NCBI GenBank assembly: GCA_021397835.1
Contig: JAJFZO010000889.1
Coordinates: 2,604,001 to 2,668,000 of the forward strand
Origin: Moringa oleifera
Lineage: Eukaryota > Streptophyta > Magnoliopsida > Brassicales > Moringaceae
DNA: 64,000 bases
Reading direction: 5' to 3'
Shown: positions 12,780-26,040 of the stretch, in pieces
How positions within the stretch are numbered: position 1 is the stretch's first letter
Layout of the letters: each line of letters starts with the position of its first letter
Notes under the pieces: model-generated
Told to the model about the DNA's origin: nothing
What the model saw: the letters and a program-made list of their open reading frames with translations, nothing else
Databases searched by the model: none
Made by a program: the position numbers and the translations under genes

Positions 12780-15700
12780 GGTATATCTTTAGAGGGAGGT
12801 TATTCTTAGCAGAGCTGAGCAAGCCAAAACCGGCTTGACGATGATTTGGAATCTCTGCAACTACTGCTATATTTATACAACTCCTCCTCTGTAAATGTAA
12901 ACAGTACACATCACCCTCAGAAATACAAAGATTTTATTTTCTAGACAGAATGAAAAAGGAAAAAACCAAAAACCAAAAAGGTTACTACAGCAAACGTGCT
13001 GCTGATCTAACGTTGGCAGTTGCTTCTTATGCTCGAGATTTTTGCCGCAACTGACGCTTGAAAGAGCTTTTAACGACCAGACCAACGGCTGTAATAGGTA
13101 ATAGCACCACCTGATTAAGGGCATTTTCGGTATTTCATAATGGGAACTACTTTTTGTGCGACGGCACACGGGCACAGGCGTTAATGCTATAATACAGACA
13201 ACATTGTCCGTACGGTCCCGGCGTGCGAACCTCCCTGTATTATTTTTATTACTACATATAATCTACAGTGAACATTTTAAACTACAATTTTAAAAAATAG
13301 ATGATAAAATTATTTAAAATTTATTGTTTTAAATAAATTTTAATTTATTAATTTATATCAAATAATTTAAAAATTAAAAAAATATTTAAATTAAAAATGT
13401 TTTACGACAAATTTGATTTAAAATGTTTAAGAAATAGAAATATAAATCAATATTCAAACTATCATTAGTAAAAATAAAATTATAAATTTTTAAAATTATT
13501 TTTTAAAAAATTATTCATTAAAATCTTAAATTTTTCATAAAAAATTTAAATAAAAAATTATTTAAATTTAAAAATTAAATATAAATTTTATTTGAATTTT
13601 TAAAAACATTTTCAAAATACAAATGTTATTATTTTTTCATAAATATTTGAAACCAAATTTAATTTACATACAATCAAACATATTACAGTTAGTTTATTTT
13701 TAAAAAAATTAAAATCTATTTTAAAAATAAATCTTGTAATTTTATATAATATTTATTAAAAATAAAATAAAATAAAATGTATGGTATAGCTGATAATAAT
13801 AAATAACTAATTAATTATTGTTGTCAAACTTATAATATATTCAATTGAAATGTCCAAAGACTACTCTGAATAATTAGTTGTAACAATATATTAGGGTGAT
13901 CTCAATTAAGGTTATATTCAGTTTTGATTTTGAACAATTAGTTCAAGACTTATAATTAAGATTAATTAAAACTTGAATCATTAAACTTTTGTTTTGGGTA
14001 AGATTCGATCAAAAAATAATTTAAATTTAGATTCAAATTTCAATTTATAAATAATTTATATTTAAATTTAATTTAAATTTAATTTAGATTTGATTTAAGT
14101 TCAAGTTAAAATTAAAATTAGTTTAAAAAAGTATTTTTAATAAAAATATTTTTATTTTAATTAAAATTTTTAATACAAGTACAGTGATCAAATTTTTATT
14201 AAAAATATATTTTAAAATTAAATTATTTTATAAAATTTATAAATTAATTATTTTATTAATTTTTAAATATATATTTTAATTATTTTAATTACAAACTAAA
14301 TCAAAATCATGTATTTTAAAATATTGACTTTAATTTTATTTAAAATTTATATAAATAATAATTAAATTATATTTAAAATAATTAAATTATATATTTAATT
14401 TAATTTAATTTTAATTTAAAAAATTATAATTCAACTGTGTTCGCTCGCGTAACACATACCATAGTACGTTCTCCGTTCTCACCATTTTATTTTCACTTTT
14501 AATTAAAAAAATTCTATCATCCTCCTAGGTAGTTCTTGAGCATGACGTCACAGTGGTGGGCCATATCATTATCAATGGACATTACGGGACAGATCCTGAT
14601 TATAGACAATGAAGGTGTCCGCCAGGGAAACAAAAGCGTCCGACGAAACGACAAGCACACTCAGCTCCAGATCAGGCCTTTCGAACTTTTTTAGATGATT
14701 GGACGACACCGTGCCGTGTCGTGCCTTGGCACTAGCAAACGGGACTGGAGGGAGTGCAACATATTTTTTTACTAGTAGGAATCCGTCATGATTAAGTATA
14801 ATAATTTGGGAACTTAGACAAATGGATTAAGTGTGCTAAATTCATTATACAAACTTAATTCACAATGACAGCCCTAAGTTTTTTAAACAATAAAATGTTC
14901 AGCTGATATAAATTTTTACAAAATTTTTTAATAATAATATTTTAATAATTTATAATATTAATATTAAAATTTTAGAGTAAATATAAATAAAAATTTTAAA
15001 TTAAACGCATTTTATAGTTTCAGCAACTCTGAACTTCAATTTATTCAATTTTACTCTAAAAATATCAATTTTTAAAATTAAATATTAATCCAAATTAATT
15101 ATTAAAAACAAAAATATTTTTATAATTAAAATATCTAAAAAATAATTCAAATAAATTTTAGACTCTATTTAAAATTAATAACTTAAATTTAAATAATTTT
15201 AAACTCATAAATTATTTTTTATAAAAATTTTAACTTTTTATAATATAATTTAAAAAAACATTTTTAATATTCAAAAAAATTTAAAATTTTTTATGATAAT
15301 AATTTGATATTTCTTTATGTCTTACAAAATTTCAGACCAACGTTTGTTTTATAATATCTTTAATTTTAATATTTTCAATTTTTTTAATTTTTTATAAAAT
15401 TTAAATTAAACTAAATTTAAAAATTAAACATAAAATTAAACCAAATTAAAATTTGAAGTTTAAATCAAAAAATAGACATGACTTAATTTTTTTTAATATT
15501 TTCCCAAAATTTTAATTATTAATGTTATTAAATTATTACATATCATGTCATGTCATGATCTCTTAAAAAACTTAAGACAATTCATATCAATTAAAAGTTT
15601 TAATCTTTTTCTTAAGACCCATGTGAAAAAATTACAAAATTTTACTAATAACCGAACACAAAGGATTTTTAGGATCAAATTAATAAACACAAAGAAGAAA
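12780..15700. other. AT-rich intergenic region
   Basis: No gene is supported. From 13250 to 15560 the sequence is extremely AT-rich, broken by one island at about 14430-14760 of ordinary composition. At least two copies of a dispersed AT-rich repeat family (about 13300-13720 and 15060-15460) are recognisable from shared strings. The stretch 13890-14420 has repeated gattta/aaattt words resembling 34270-34870. Confidence 0.45.
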
Positions 15701-18700
15701 GAATAAAGGACATAAAATGTTGAAATCAGCTAGGCGAAATTGATGTTGCATGAGTCATCTTCCACAAGCAATGTATCACAATCACAAAGATGATATAACA
15801 ACTTGTAATGCAAGTGGGGAAGGTCATGGTTAAGTGGGTGACCTGAACCCGTAAACTCAGCAAATGGATTAAGAGATTAATTAATCTTAAAATTACAAGA
15901 ATCACCAATCTCACCTATGCCACTTCAGTGAGAAAGGTGCGAATAACTGAATTCTCTTTGACCATTTTTAAAAGTATAGTCAAAAAGTGAAGATACTTCA
16001 AACCCAAAATCAACTAGGGTGTTTTCTATTGACCAGAGGCTTCTGCACTTTTCTAGTGAACCAACCAGAATTGGACCTTTAGACAATAAAAGATTATGTA
16101 ATATGGAATCTCAGTGCAAGTTTCACTGTCTAGTTAGTGACTGAATTTGGAGAACCAAATTCTAAGTTGGGACAACAACCCAGGGTGGAAGAGAAGGGCA
16201 CTAAAGCTGCTTGGAGATGATACCAATGTGGGTTAGCTAGCGAAAAGACATAAGGGATTAGTTAGTTTCACCAGATAGATATTGTTGTTTCATGATGTCA
16301 CTCTTGTTACCGGAAATAAAGAAGAAATTTGTTCACTGACATTCAGCAAACATAAGAAAAAAATGGGAGATAATGTCTGCTTTTAAGACAAATGAATGGA
16401 TAAATTCCTCAGACCTGTGGAGCAAGTGCTTCGGACAAATCTTGTAGCATTCTAGAATAACGAACCAGCCCCATCTACATTACAGGAAATAACATTCATG
16501 TCAGATAAGAGATTTAAAATGCATGAATCAAACAGCTGAGGTCTATGCTCATGGTTTACAATTCAACACAAAGGGAAGATTTACAAATATGAGCATGACT
16601 TGGGTGTATATACTTCAGCATTTGTGAGTTGGTACATGAGATCAAGCTACCTACATATTACTTAACTGCGAAACGGTTGAACGCAGAAATTTAATCACAT
16701 ATGATGAGCAACCAAAGTATTAGGCAACAAATAAGTTGATGGATACGTAATCACCACCATATATCTTAGTCAGCCATCAAAGTGGTCACTTATCACATAA
16801 TGACATCTGGCTTCTTCAGTCTTCTGGCATTTGACACAGACACGGAGAAGTCATATAAATTGAAGCTACAGCGATACTACAAGAACTTGCTGCTTTAGAA
16901 GTATCAATGTGAAAACTGACCAAAGAGGCCAGAATTTAATGAATCAATTGGAAGAGAAGAAGCAATGTAACTTTTCACTTTCAACTGCATGGATGCTGAC
17001 AATATTAAAAATATCACTGAGCTGTCCATACAGTAGAATAACTATCAAGATATTGCAATTATTAGTCACTAAAGATAGGAACCTCAATTGTAAAGGAAGA
17101 AATACCAACAAGATTCCTATTTAGACAACCTATACAGATGATAGACCCTTTTTAATAAGAACCTGTTTCAAGAGCCAAAGCCTTCTTTCAAAAAGGTTGA
17201 GAGGTAAAGGTGCTTTCCGTATAAACTGAGGGTAGAATGTCTTTCCTTGATGATACCAATAAACTAAAGTTGAATATACGATACTTGTAGGGAAGGACAA
17301 AATATAAAACTTCATTTATCATGTCTGGTTGAACTTTGCAGAAATGAAACACCACTTCTTTTCATCCGAACAAACAATGGTTCAAGATAAGGGACCAAAA
17401 TGTTACTGTTGCTTCTGTGATTCAACCATGTGAAGCATCTCCCAAGTACATTCACGAGTCAAAAATCTGGAAGCAGAAAACATTTTCCGAGCTATTGCAT
17501 TTACCCATAACCAATCAGTGAATGATTTGAACTTTCTAGTTGGCCTTTATGCAGAGCATAAGCAGTAGTTAACTCATGGTCATTAATTCTGCAATCTAAA
17601 AAGCTCCATGGCCATACAAGGAGTTTCGACACTTGAAAAGCATTGGTTCCCAATTTCTTCACCATCTTTCCAATTAAGATCTCTGAGAGTAGTTATCTCC
17701 CCACAATTGTAAGTCAAAATTTAAATATTGTTGTCACAAAGTAGCATAAAGCTCATTCAAGGATGCTTAAAGTCAAAATGAACAATAATTTCACTTAGAC
17801 TGAGATTTCAGGAGGCCGCTAAAACAAGTACAACCAATAAGTCTAGAGTTTGTATCCTTTATGCAAAATATAGGTGCCCTTAGATCAACAGATTGACTAT
17901 CTTACTAAATATGTTGGGCTACAGATACTGTATCAAAACGGACCCAAGCAGCATCCAGCAAGTTACCGAGGGATGGCTTCTGAATGCCATGAGAGAATCA
18001 AATAAAATATGCTAAGAAGTGAGATTAAGTAAACCATAATGATTAAGTTTAGCATCAATGATGACCTGAAAACCACGAAAAGGCTTGTCTTCACTCATGA
18101 GTAAAAGTGACTATTTGAGGAGTGAAAATAATTTTATTTGCTAGAGCATGCACCGCATTCCAATCTTAATCATGCTTTTTGAGTAAAAGGAAAAAATATA
18201 CCAATCTTAATCATGCTTTTTGAGTAAAAGGCAAAAATATACCATCATTAACAGATGCATAAATGAAGGGTCCAGCATATATAGACAACCTAACTAAAAC
18301 CGAACACAGAACCCATGGCTCAAGAAATTGGCATTAGCCACATACGTCTACTTAGAGCAATTTCATGTTTCCCTACTGACTCGTTGGTTTTATCTTGATA
18401 ATGAAACTAAAACCCAGGCAACCAAATCTGAAACCCGTACACTTGAATCCAACTGGTAAACTGTTGGCCAACTTACTGTGACACCCAACTTCTTGTATGC
18501 CTTTTTTCTATGAAGTCTTATTTGCTAGTAATATTCACAGTTGCTCTATAATTACTTTCAATAATCGGACCAGATATTTAAACCTAATGCTCTCTTGACA
18601 GAAAACCATAACGGCTATCTGCTGTGCAGCTTGACCATTTAAAACGATGGAAAATTCAAGCATAATCGCAATTTAAAAGAATTCTCAAAGATTAGCTCAA

Positions 18701-19020
18701 TGCCATGTCGAGAACAATCAAATAAAAGTGCAGATGGATAGAAATTCGTTGCTCATAAGAAGAAACACATATAGCATTCAACGGAAAATTGTGCGCCTCT
18801 ATTAAAAGTTCATGCCATGACAACGCAAAGGAGATGCCACTGGCTGAGTTTATAGCAACCAGGGCTGCTGAAAGGACTCACCATGGTTACTGAGTCCTCC
18901 AAGTTAGTCATATTGTAATAATAAATCCGGGAGGGAAAGAAAAAAGGCCTGAAGTTTTTGCAGTCCATCTGTTTCTTGAAATTCACCACGCAGGAGCCTA
19001 CTTTACAAATTACATTATTT
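15700..19020. other. Moderately AT-rich region with scattered exon-like segments, gene unclear
   Basis: There is no long open reading frame, but base composition is like intron or UTR sequence rather than the flanking AT deserts. On the minus strand several short segments have splice-like borders and open frames (18882-18911, 17929-17979, 17403-17491, 16415-16474). They cannot be joined into one convincing protein, and none is recognised. A spliced noncoding RNA, a decayed gene or chance are all possible. A direct tandem repeat of about 41 bp lies at 18160-18241. Confidence 0.3.
18160..18241. repeat. Tandem duplication of a 41-bp unit
   Basis: Two adjacent, nearly identical copies (18160-18200 and 18201-18241), each starting ccaatcttaatcatgc, differ at about one position. 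This is a recent local duplication, with no function suggested. Confidence 0.85.
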
Positions 19021-19072
19021 TGAAATTAGAGAACTTTAGGTTATATAAAAAAAACACTCCCCCGTCAGTCAA

Positions 19073-19145
19073 GCGCCTGTAGCTCAGTGGATAGAGCGTC
19101 TGTTTCCTAAGCAGAAGGTCGAAGGTTCGACCCCTTCCTGGCGCG
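19073..19145 (+). tRNA. tRNA-Arg (anticodon CCT)
   Basis: A 73-nt sequence folds as a cloverleaf. The acceptor arm is GCGCCTG with CTGGCGC plus discriminator G (one T-T mismatch at pair 6-67). The D arm begins with A-box-like TAGCTCAGTGGATAGAGC. The anticodon arm is TCTGT/GCAGA with loop TTCCTAA, anticodon CCT. The T arm is GAAGG/CCTTC with loop TTCGACC. The 3' CCA is not encoded, as expected for a nuclear gene. A T-rich Pol III terminator follows at about 19148-19157. It decodes AGG arginine codons. Confidence 0.95.
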
Positions 19146-19327
19146 CTTGTTTACTTTTTTCTTCCTGGGCTTTTCAATGAGACCAATAACATCAGCCGAG
19201 GATAAAATCATCCTTAAGAACCGTTCACCATACTCCCCGCTAATTTTTGCTATTTGACCAAATAGATCTTTGATCTTCTCACTCCTGTCTCCCTCCTCTG
19301 TAACAGAGAGAGAAACAGAAGGAAGCA

Positions 19328-22300
19328 ATGGCTCTGTTGGGCGAGGATGGGTGGGGCTACGAGTTGGCTCGGAAGCTCGAGTCATGCGGCGTATGGCGAA
19401 CGTGGCTGGGCGAGTCACTTTACTCGAGCTTCGCTCATTGCCTCTCTTCTCCTTCCTCATGGGAATCCTTCATGCGAGTTGACGACTCCAAATCTAGGGC
19501 TCAGATACAGCTTCAGCTTAGGGCTCGCGCTCTCTTGTTCGACAAAGCCTCTGTGTCTCTCTTCCTTCGATCAAACCCTAACCCATCCTCTTCTTCTTTT
19601 TCGCTTGCTGTCTCAAAGCTCAATCCGAATTGTAAGCTAACAATAAATTGTTAAACACTCGATTTTGTGATTTTGAGTTAATTCACTTGTTTCCTGGTTA
19701 TTGCCTTTCATTTTAGATTTGCAGTTGCATGGTGATGACGTCTACTTCACGCTGGACAATGGTTCAGCGGATGGGGTACAGCAACGAGAATGCGGTCTTC
19801 CGTCCAATGCATCTTCGTCTGAGGTTATTTTATTTATTTATTTTTATATATGTTTCTTCTTCTTTTGTTGTTTATACTTGGAAACCCAGGGGCATCTTTT
19901 TAAGTGCCAGTAGGGTATGTTTGTTTATTGGTAGTACCCATAGTAAATTAGCTTGTAGGAGAGTGAAGTTAAGTTTCAGATTGATTGCATGATGCCTTCC
20001 AAATTTCCTGTAGGTCTCTTTTGTTGGTGGAGTTTTTTTTTTTTTTTTTTTGGGGGGGGGGGGTGGTGGAGGTGTAGTTGACTTCGGATTTGATTCTGCC
20101 TCATTCACCATTCAAATAATGAAATGATGCCTCTAATGTACATGTACTTTCAACCCAACAAATCATTTTCTAATGGGACAGGATTTTGCTTGGCTCCAGT
20201 GACCCATGGTTAGATTCTAATTACAAATCAATTTTATTATTTCTTTTGTGCAGTTCAGTCATCTGTGTGTATCTGAAAGCTTTCCTGTGTTATACTTTAG
20301 CTACACAAGTAAACACATGTGCCCATGGGTGGATTAAATCCTTCATAATCTCCAACTTCCACCTCGTTTAGATGGAGGAGGAGGTGCTATTCAGTCCAAA
20401 AGCCAACTGTTTTGTGTTATAACTGGTTCTTTCAATTCCATAGCACTTTCTTAATTGGATTTTAAGTGAAATGTGAATGCGTGCATGTATTTTTCCTTTT
20501 TATAAATATTTTGAAATTTTTACCTATAATTCTTTGATTTGGTATTCATAAAGAGCATTTCCCTAGTTGATTGGCAATCTTTAACTTATTATTGTACTTC
20601 TTCACTGTTCAGCTGACACCTTTGACTGCTTGTATAGAATCAATATAAGTCAGCTTTTTTAATGTTTGGGTCAAGATACTGATGAATCTGCATTTAATAA
20701 TCTACCCCAGGGGTTCAAGAACGATGAATTGCCAGAAATATGGTATAATCAATTTATTGAGAAGTATAGAGTTAGCAGACCATATAGGTTGTCACATGGA
20801 GATCGAGAATCAGACAAACGCACGCCTGAGGAGATGTCTGCTTATCTTAGAATTGTTGACAAACATAAGAGAAGGCGTTCAGCATTTCAGGAGGATCAGG
20901 CCATGGGCTTTGGAAATTCTGTCACGGAGACCAGATCAGGCACACATTCAAATTCTGGTTTAGACAGAACCAGTTCAGATGATGACATACCTTTTTTCCC
21001 TGAAACAATGTTTACCCTGAATTCTGTACCTGATAGTGCCCTCCCACCAATAAATAGGACACAAGGTAACCAGAAAGTTGAATTTCATGGAGTTCTTGAT
21101 ACCTTACCCCAGGTTATGACTAGGAGTCCTGTAATGATTGAGAGGCTTGGAATAGTGCCTGAGCACCTCAGCATAGAACAGCGGGGAAGTTTACGTCGTG
21201 GAAAAAATGACAGGAGATGTCTTGCTGAGGAGCAAGCAGCTCAAATGTCTCAAAAGGTGATTGCTCGCTTGCTATCCAGCGCAGGGTTTGAAGGTGCAAC
21301 AGAAGTTCCTCTGGACATTTTTTCCCAATTGCTCAGCCGTCATATCTGTAAACTAGGGCGTATCTTGAAAGTTTTTACTGATAGTTACAGAAAGCAGTGT
21401 TCAGCTATCGAACTGCTGAAGATGTTCCTTCAAACAGTGGGACATAGGTGAGTAAATCCTTGTTTTACATTATTTTATGGAATTGATCTTTATTTCCTAT
21501 AGAATAGTGGTTATTCAAATAAATACTATGATTTAATTTGATGATACAGAGATTTAGTATATATTAGAACCCCACGTACTGACTGTTGAGTACATTTAGC
21601 TCTAGTTTTGCTATTTTGAAGAATAATCAGTCTGTCGGTTTCATAAAATGGTGTCTTACACTTATTGTGTATTCGTACATTTGATAATGATAAAAGAATC
21701 ATGAGGTGTCCTTTATCTTTATCTTTTTTTTTTTTTTTTTTAAGCATACATGAGGTGCTCTTCTAAGAAGACTTAATAACACTTTATCTTAGGAGAAATT
21801 GATAGATGAGCTGATTTAGGAATTATTCATGTATCTGTATGTATTATGATAGAATAAAATGGAATAAACTGTGTCGATTTTGTTAGAAATGATGAACAAA
21901 CGGGTAGAATATTGTTCAGTTAATCTGCGTACTATTTTATTGAGGGGGAGAGATAGTGTGTATAAACAAAAAATTTGACCAATCACATTTTTCCCTGTAT
22001 GAAACTCTGAAGAGGACATGAGATCTTGTTCCCTCGGTTTTTGGGAGATATATCTTCTATTGATAATTGTTAGTTCTCCAAGTAGGCCTCCCCATGAGTA
22101 ATTGCTGCAAAGTGGGCAGGGGCTGCAACTGGCAAAGAACCAAACTATATACTCTAAATGTTTGCATGAAAGCCTCTAACTCAATTTCCTGCAACTATAC
22201 CTGTTGAAAGGAAGGAAGAAATCATCTTGCGTTTGCTGGAAATCGAAGTCTAATGGGAAAGTTTCAGTTTTGGCTTTTGTTTCTTGGTATTTAGTTTAGT

Positions 22301-24872
22301 CTAATTGCTTGGAATTCAATTTATTTAATTCTTTGAAAAGGGAACTGATTCCACATATCGTGGAATAAAATTACTTTGCACTCTTTCTGATGAGTAATCT
22401 CCCCTTGTTTTAACTGCCATTGAATCTGAATAAATGAGAGACTGCAGTTATTCTTGCTTTGTGCTGATTGATGAGTGCTTTAAGGTCTTTGATGAGTGCC
22501 ATTTTCAGATCTAGGAGAATATTTTGCTATATTTTCATGCATCATTCGAAGTTCACTCTCAGTTATCGTTTGTACTGATTGATGAGTGCTTTAAGGTCTT
22601 TTTTCCATGACAATTAAGTTATTTTGCTGCAAAATCTATCCATTATTATGGGTCTGATGAGGCTGGGATTTGAATGTTATCTATAAAGACGAAAGTACGG
22701 TGTCTCACTTGATGAGTATGAAAAGTAGAGTTGCTCATATTACTATTTCTAATATGTTACATTAATGATAAGATTTGCCCCTGAAGAAAATCCTCGAAAC
22801 ATGTGTCTAATTCATGAATTTTCTTCATTTTTACCACATTTTATGTGGTGTGTTTTCATGTATTCTGATCTTTATAAGGTTTACAATAATCTAAGTTTCA
22901 ATTATTCCTGTTATCTGACATATTCTTTCTTTGCTGTATTTTTGTTTTCATCTATAAGGTTTCTATTACATTCATCATTTGACATATTATTTTCTCAGTA
23001 ATTTTGGGACTTTAGCAGACCTTGTCAAGGATAGTACCAAGAATGTTGTGCAACAAACTCAGCAACAAGTACATGGAGTTCAGTCGCCATTGCAATCACA
23101 GCACCAGAGTTCCCTTCGACTACCCCAGCAAGTATGTATTTCTTCTCCTCTTTAGATGAGTGACATTCTTCTTCTGATACTTCAATGATTTATTCTTAGT
23201 TAGGTGTGGCTTTTAGGGAAGTTTTGGTTAGTGTAAAATTCAGCCAACTAGTGGAGTACTTATCTTCGGTTATCCAACCTGGTTGGAGGGCGGTCTTGGA
23301 AGGAAAAGCCAGACTGAAAATTTGTACCTCCATAGTCCTTTTTTGTGTTTCTTTCTTTCTGATTAGAAAATTGGTCCTTTTCGTGTTTTCTTAGAACTGT
23401 CTCTGCTCCTGAAATTGTGTTCTGTTTTGTTGGCGTGCTGAATGTACATTGTCCAAAATCCAAGCCGTTCCTAGGTTTATAAGGATCTGGACTTTTTTCT
23501 CTATTTTAATGTCAGTTTTGTCTTCAATGGGTCGTACCAGAGCCATGAGATTGAATCTGCTCTGGGTTGGGTTCTGGAGTTAGGGGTGAAATTCGGTCTA
23601 TGGACCACAAAAATTTTACTGTCCTTCCGTATCCTGGCACCATTATGAATGTGCATTCCACTCAAATTTTTGGTGAAGCTGCAGATCCCAAGGCAAATGC
23701 ATCCGCAGATGCAGCAAATGGTTCCCCACCAAAATTTGACTTTCCAGCAGCAGCAACAGTTGGAGAGAATGCGTAGACGCCAAGCATCCACTCCCAGACC
23801 TGTAATGGATATGGATAAGGATCGACCCTTGGTACAAGTCAAGCTTGAAAACCCGTCAGAATTGCCAATGGAGGGCAATCCCTTCAATCCCATGAATAGC
23901 AGACATCAACAAATGCAGTTCCGCCAGCAGCAAATTGCTGCAATGACAAATCTTCATGCCCAATCCAACAATCAATTTAGGCAGTTGGCAAGCATGCAAA
24001 TCCCTCAGATGCAGACACCGTAAGGAAAATGCAAAATGAATGAAGTCCACTTATTGCTGATTAAAAATGGTGTGACTGCTGCAACTCATTAACATCTTGT
24101 TTGCTTGCAGTAATATGGGCATAGTCAGGGCTCCACCAGTGAAGGTTGAAGGTTTTCAGGAGTTAATGGGTGGGGATTCTACAATAAAGCATGATTCAGA
24201 TGAAAATAAGCTGATCTCTCCATCTAGTAAGTAGCTTTTGTTATGTATGCATCTCAACAAACTTTCTTGATCTAGGTAGTTTAACTGCAATTATTAATTT
24301 TCTTTTTTGTTGTTCCAAGTTAAGATGCTACATGCTGAATATGTATATACTTTCAATACAAGTTTTGCACAATGTCATGTATAGTTGATTGTATTTGAAG
24401 ATCAAGGCAGAGTGAAAGGGGTGAGTATTGACTTTTTCCCAACGTCCTGTCTTGAAAACTCAGTTATCCAAGCAGGCATGTAGCAGCGCAAAAACTGTTG
24501 CATTCCAGAGAATACATGACAGGTGGGTCGTTGAAGGCATCATTTCTTTGGTCAGTTGAAAGAATTTCTTTAATCTGTCTTTGATCTTCTAATTTGGATG
24601 AAGAATTCTTATATGCTGGGCACAACTAGTGCAAGAATAAGGTATCAAAATTTTCTGCACTTTTGGTTGCAGCAGAAAGTTAGTTCCCTTTCCTTTTGTC
24701 ACTGCATCGTCGGGCTCTTTGTTGATCAGGTCCTGGTCTAACGGCTAACATTCATGCAGTTCCTGGTTTTAGATTGGGCGAGAAGAAGCAGAAGGTTGCC
24801 TCTCTGTTAGAGAAGCGAAGTTGGTCTTGTGAGAGAAATCAGAGGGTTATCAAAACAGGATCTTTTTTCTAA
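19328..24872 (+). CDS. Histone-fold (Bromo_TP-like) nuclear protein with Gln-rich tail
   Basis: Exons supported: 19328-19631, 19717-19823, about 20676-21447, 22999-23131, 23685-24019, 24111-24226, 24730-24872. All junctions except the exon 2 to exon 3 join are in phase. That join is off by one base, so a small exon is missing or a border is misjudged. The N-terminus is MALLGEDGWGYELARKLESC. Mid-protein is an acidic and basic segment with DKRTPEEMSAYL, then a histone-fold-like helical domain starting at AEEQAAQMSQKVIARLL and ending near LLKMFLQTVGH. The next part is Gln/Met-rich (PQMQQM, FQQQQQLE), typical of transcription co-regulators. Bromo_TP/TAF-type histone folds mediate pairing inside TFIID or SAGA-like complexes, so a transcription role is inferred, not shown. 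The last exon is uncertain: without splicing at the GTAAGT at 24227 the frame stops at 24232-24234. No symbol is assigned. Confidence 0.75.
20034..20063. repeat. Homopolymer junction T18-G12
   Basis: Eighteen T are followed by twelve G inside the second intron of the histone-fold gene. Length errors are likely in any sequencing of this site. Confidence 0.85.
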
Positions 24873-25061
24873 GGGCCCAAGCCGAAGCATGGATCCTCAT
24901 GCCATGGCTGCAGCTATGAAGCTTGAGAGCTCCCATGGCCCAACCTTCTCGTATGAGAAAAGTAAGGCATTCAGCTTCACACAATATATAGTGGCTTTAG
25001 GATGAATATGCCAAATATTTTTACATAAGCAAATTGGCCAACAAGGAGAGCCCTCATAGGC

Positions 25062-25170
25062 CAACAATGGCTGATGACTCACAGGATCTCTCATTCTTGC
25101 CCCTTGTCAAGCTCATTGCTCAAAAGGGTCACAAAATCTCCTTCATTTGCGCACCTTAGTACGCATCTGT
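25062..25170 (+). pseudogene. UGT91-like pseudogene, N-terminal fragment
   Basis: The plus strand reads [18 protein letters not shown], matching the early part of the intact UGT91 proteins farther along ([17 protein letters not shown]). The next codon is a stop (TAG) where the others have Arg, and similarity then dissolves. The catalytic-His segment before it is not recognisable. It is on the opposite strand from the other UGT copies and belongs with the C-terminal fragment at 26860-27087. Confidence 0.75.
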
Positions 25171-25199
25171 GATTTACCCAAATTCTTCGTCCTATTCTC

Positions 25200-26040
25200 A
25201 TATATATATATGTGTGTGTATATATCTTTTTCCAGCATATTTCTCGGTTTAATACATACAGTCACTTTGTCTCTTTAACTCATTGATATTTTTTTTAATA
25301 TTTTTTAGGGGGTCCAATTATGCAATAATTTCATAAAAAATAATTGACGTATTACATTTGGGCGAGAACATCTTGATCGAAAGCTCCACTGTTCTGAATA
25401 GTGAGAAAGTGTTTTCAAAATTCCATGAATCTCATCATCTCTTAGGTGGGCCAACCGACCGACCGAGTTGGGCTGGGTCACACTGAGTACAGAGTCTTTT
25501 AATTTTTAACAAAATAATGCGTGTTTTCTTTTAGATTTTTTTCAGAAAAGGGATTTTTTGATCTTTCGTTAATTTGATTTGACGTCAAATTTTTTAAAAA
25601 TTAATAAAAAATAAAGTAAAATTTTTATAAAATTTTAATACATATTTTATGTTATTAATTAAATTTTTATATTTTTAAAAATAATTAATTTATTTTAATT
25701 TATTAATTTGTTTAAATTAAATTTTATCAAAAAATTTAAAAATTTAGTATATTTAAATTGAAGATTTTATACAATAAATTTCATCTTAAAATTTTTTAAT
25801 TGATATAAAAAATATGTGGATTATTATTACAATAAATTTTATAATTTTTTGAATATCAAAAATATATTTTTTAAAAAAAATTTATTAAAAAAAAATATTT
25901 GTGTTTAAAAATTATTTAAATTTAAAAAAAAATATAAAATAAAGTGAGTAACTCATTTGATTTATTTTTGTGAACGAGATGATGGACAGTCGAAAAAGAT
26001 CAAGAAAAAATGAAATTATGTCAAATTAAATAAATAAAAA
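25200..26040. other. AT-rich filler between UGT relic and LINE fragment
   Basis: No gene is seen. It contains a (TA/TG)n tract at 25198-25222 and a copy of the dispersed AT-rich repeat family at about 25560-25960. Confidence 0.4.

Noticed and set aside
12873..13175. 100-codon minus-strand frame upstream of the kinase gene
   Set aside because: No domain, low-complexity tail, and it lies in the region just 5' of the kinase promoter. Chance frame.
22461..22604. Repeated phrase tgattgatgagtgctttaagg in an intron of the histone-fold gene
   Set aside because: A direct repeat of only about 27 bases within intron sequence, with no array and no regular spacing; not a CRISPR-like or regulatory structure.
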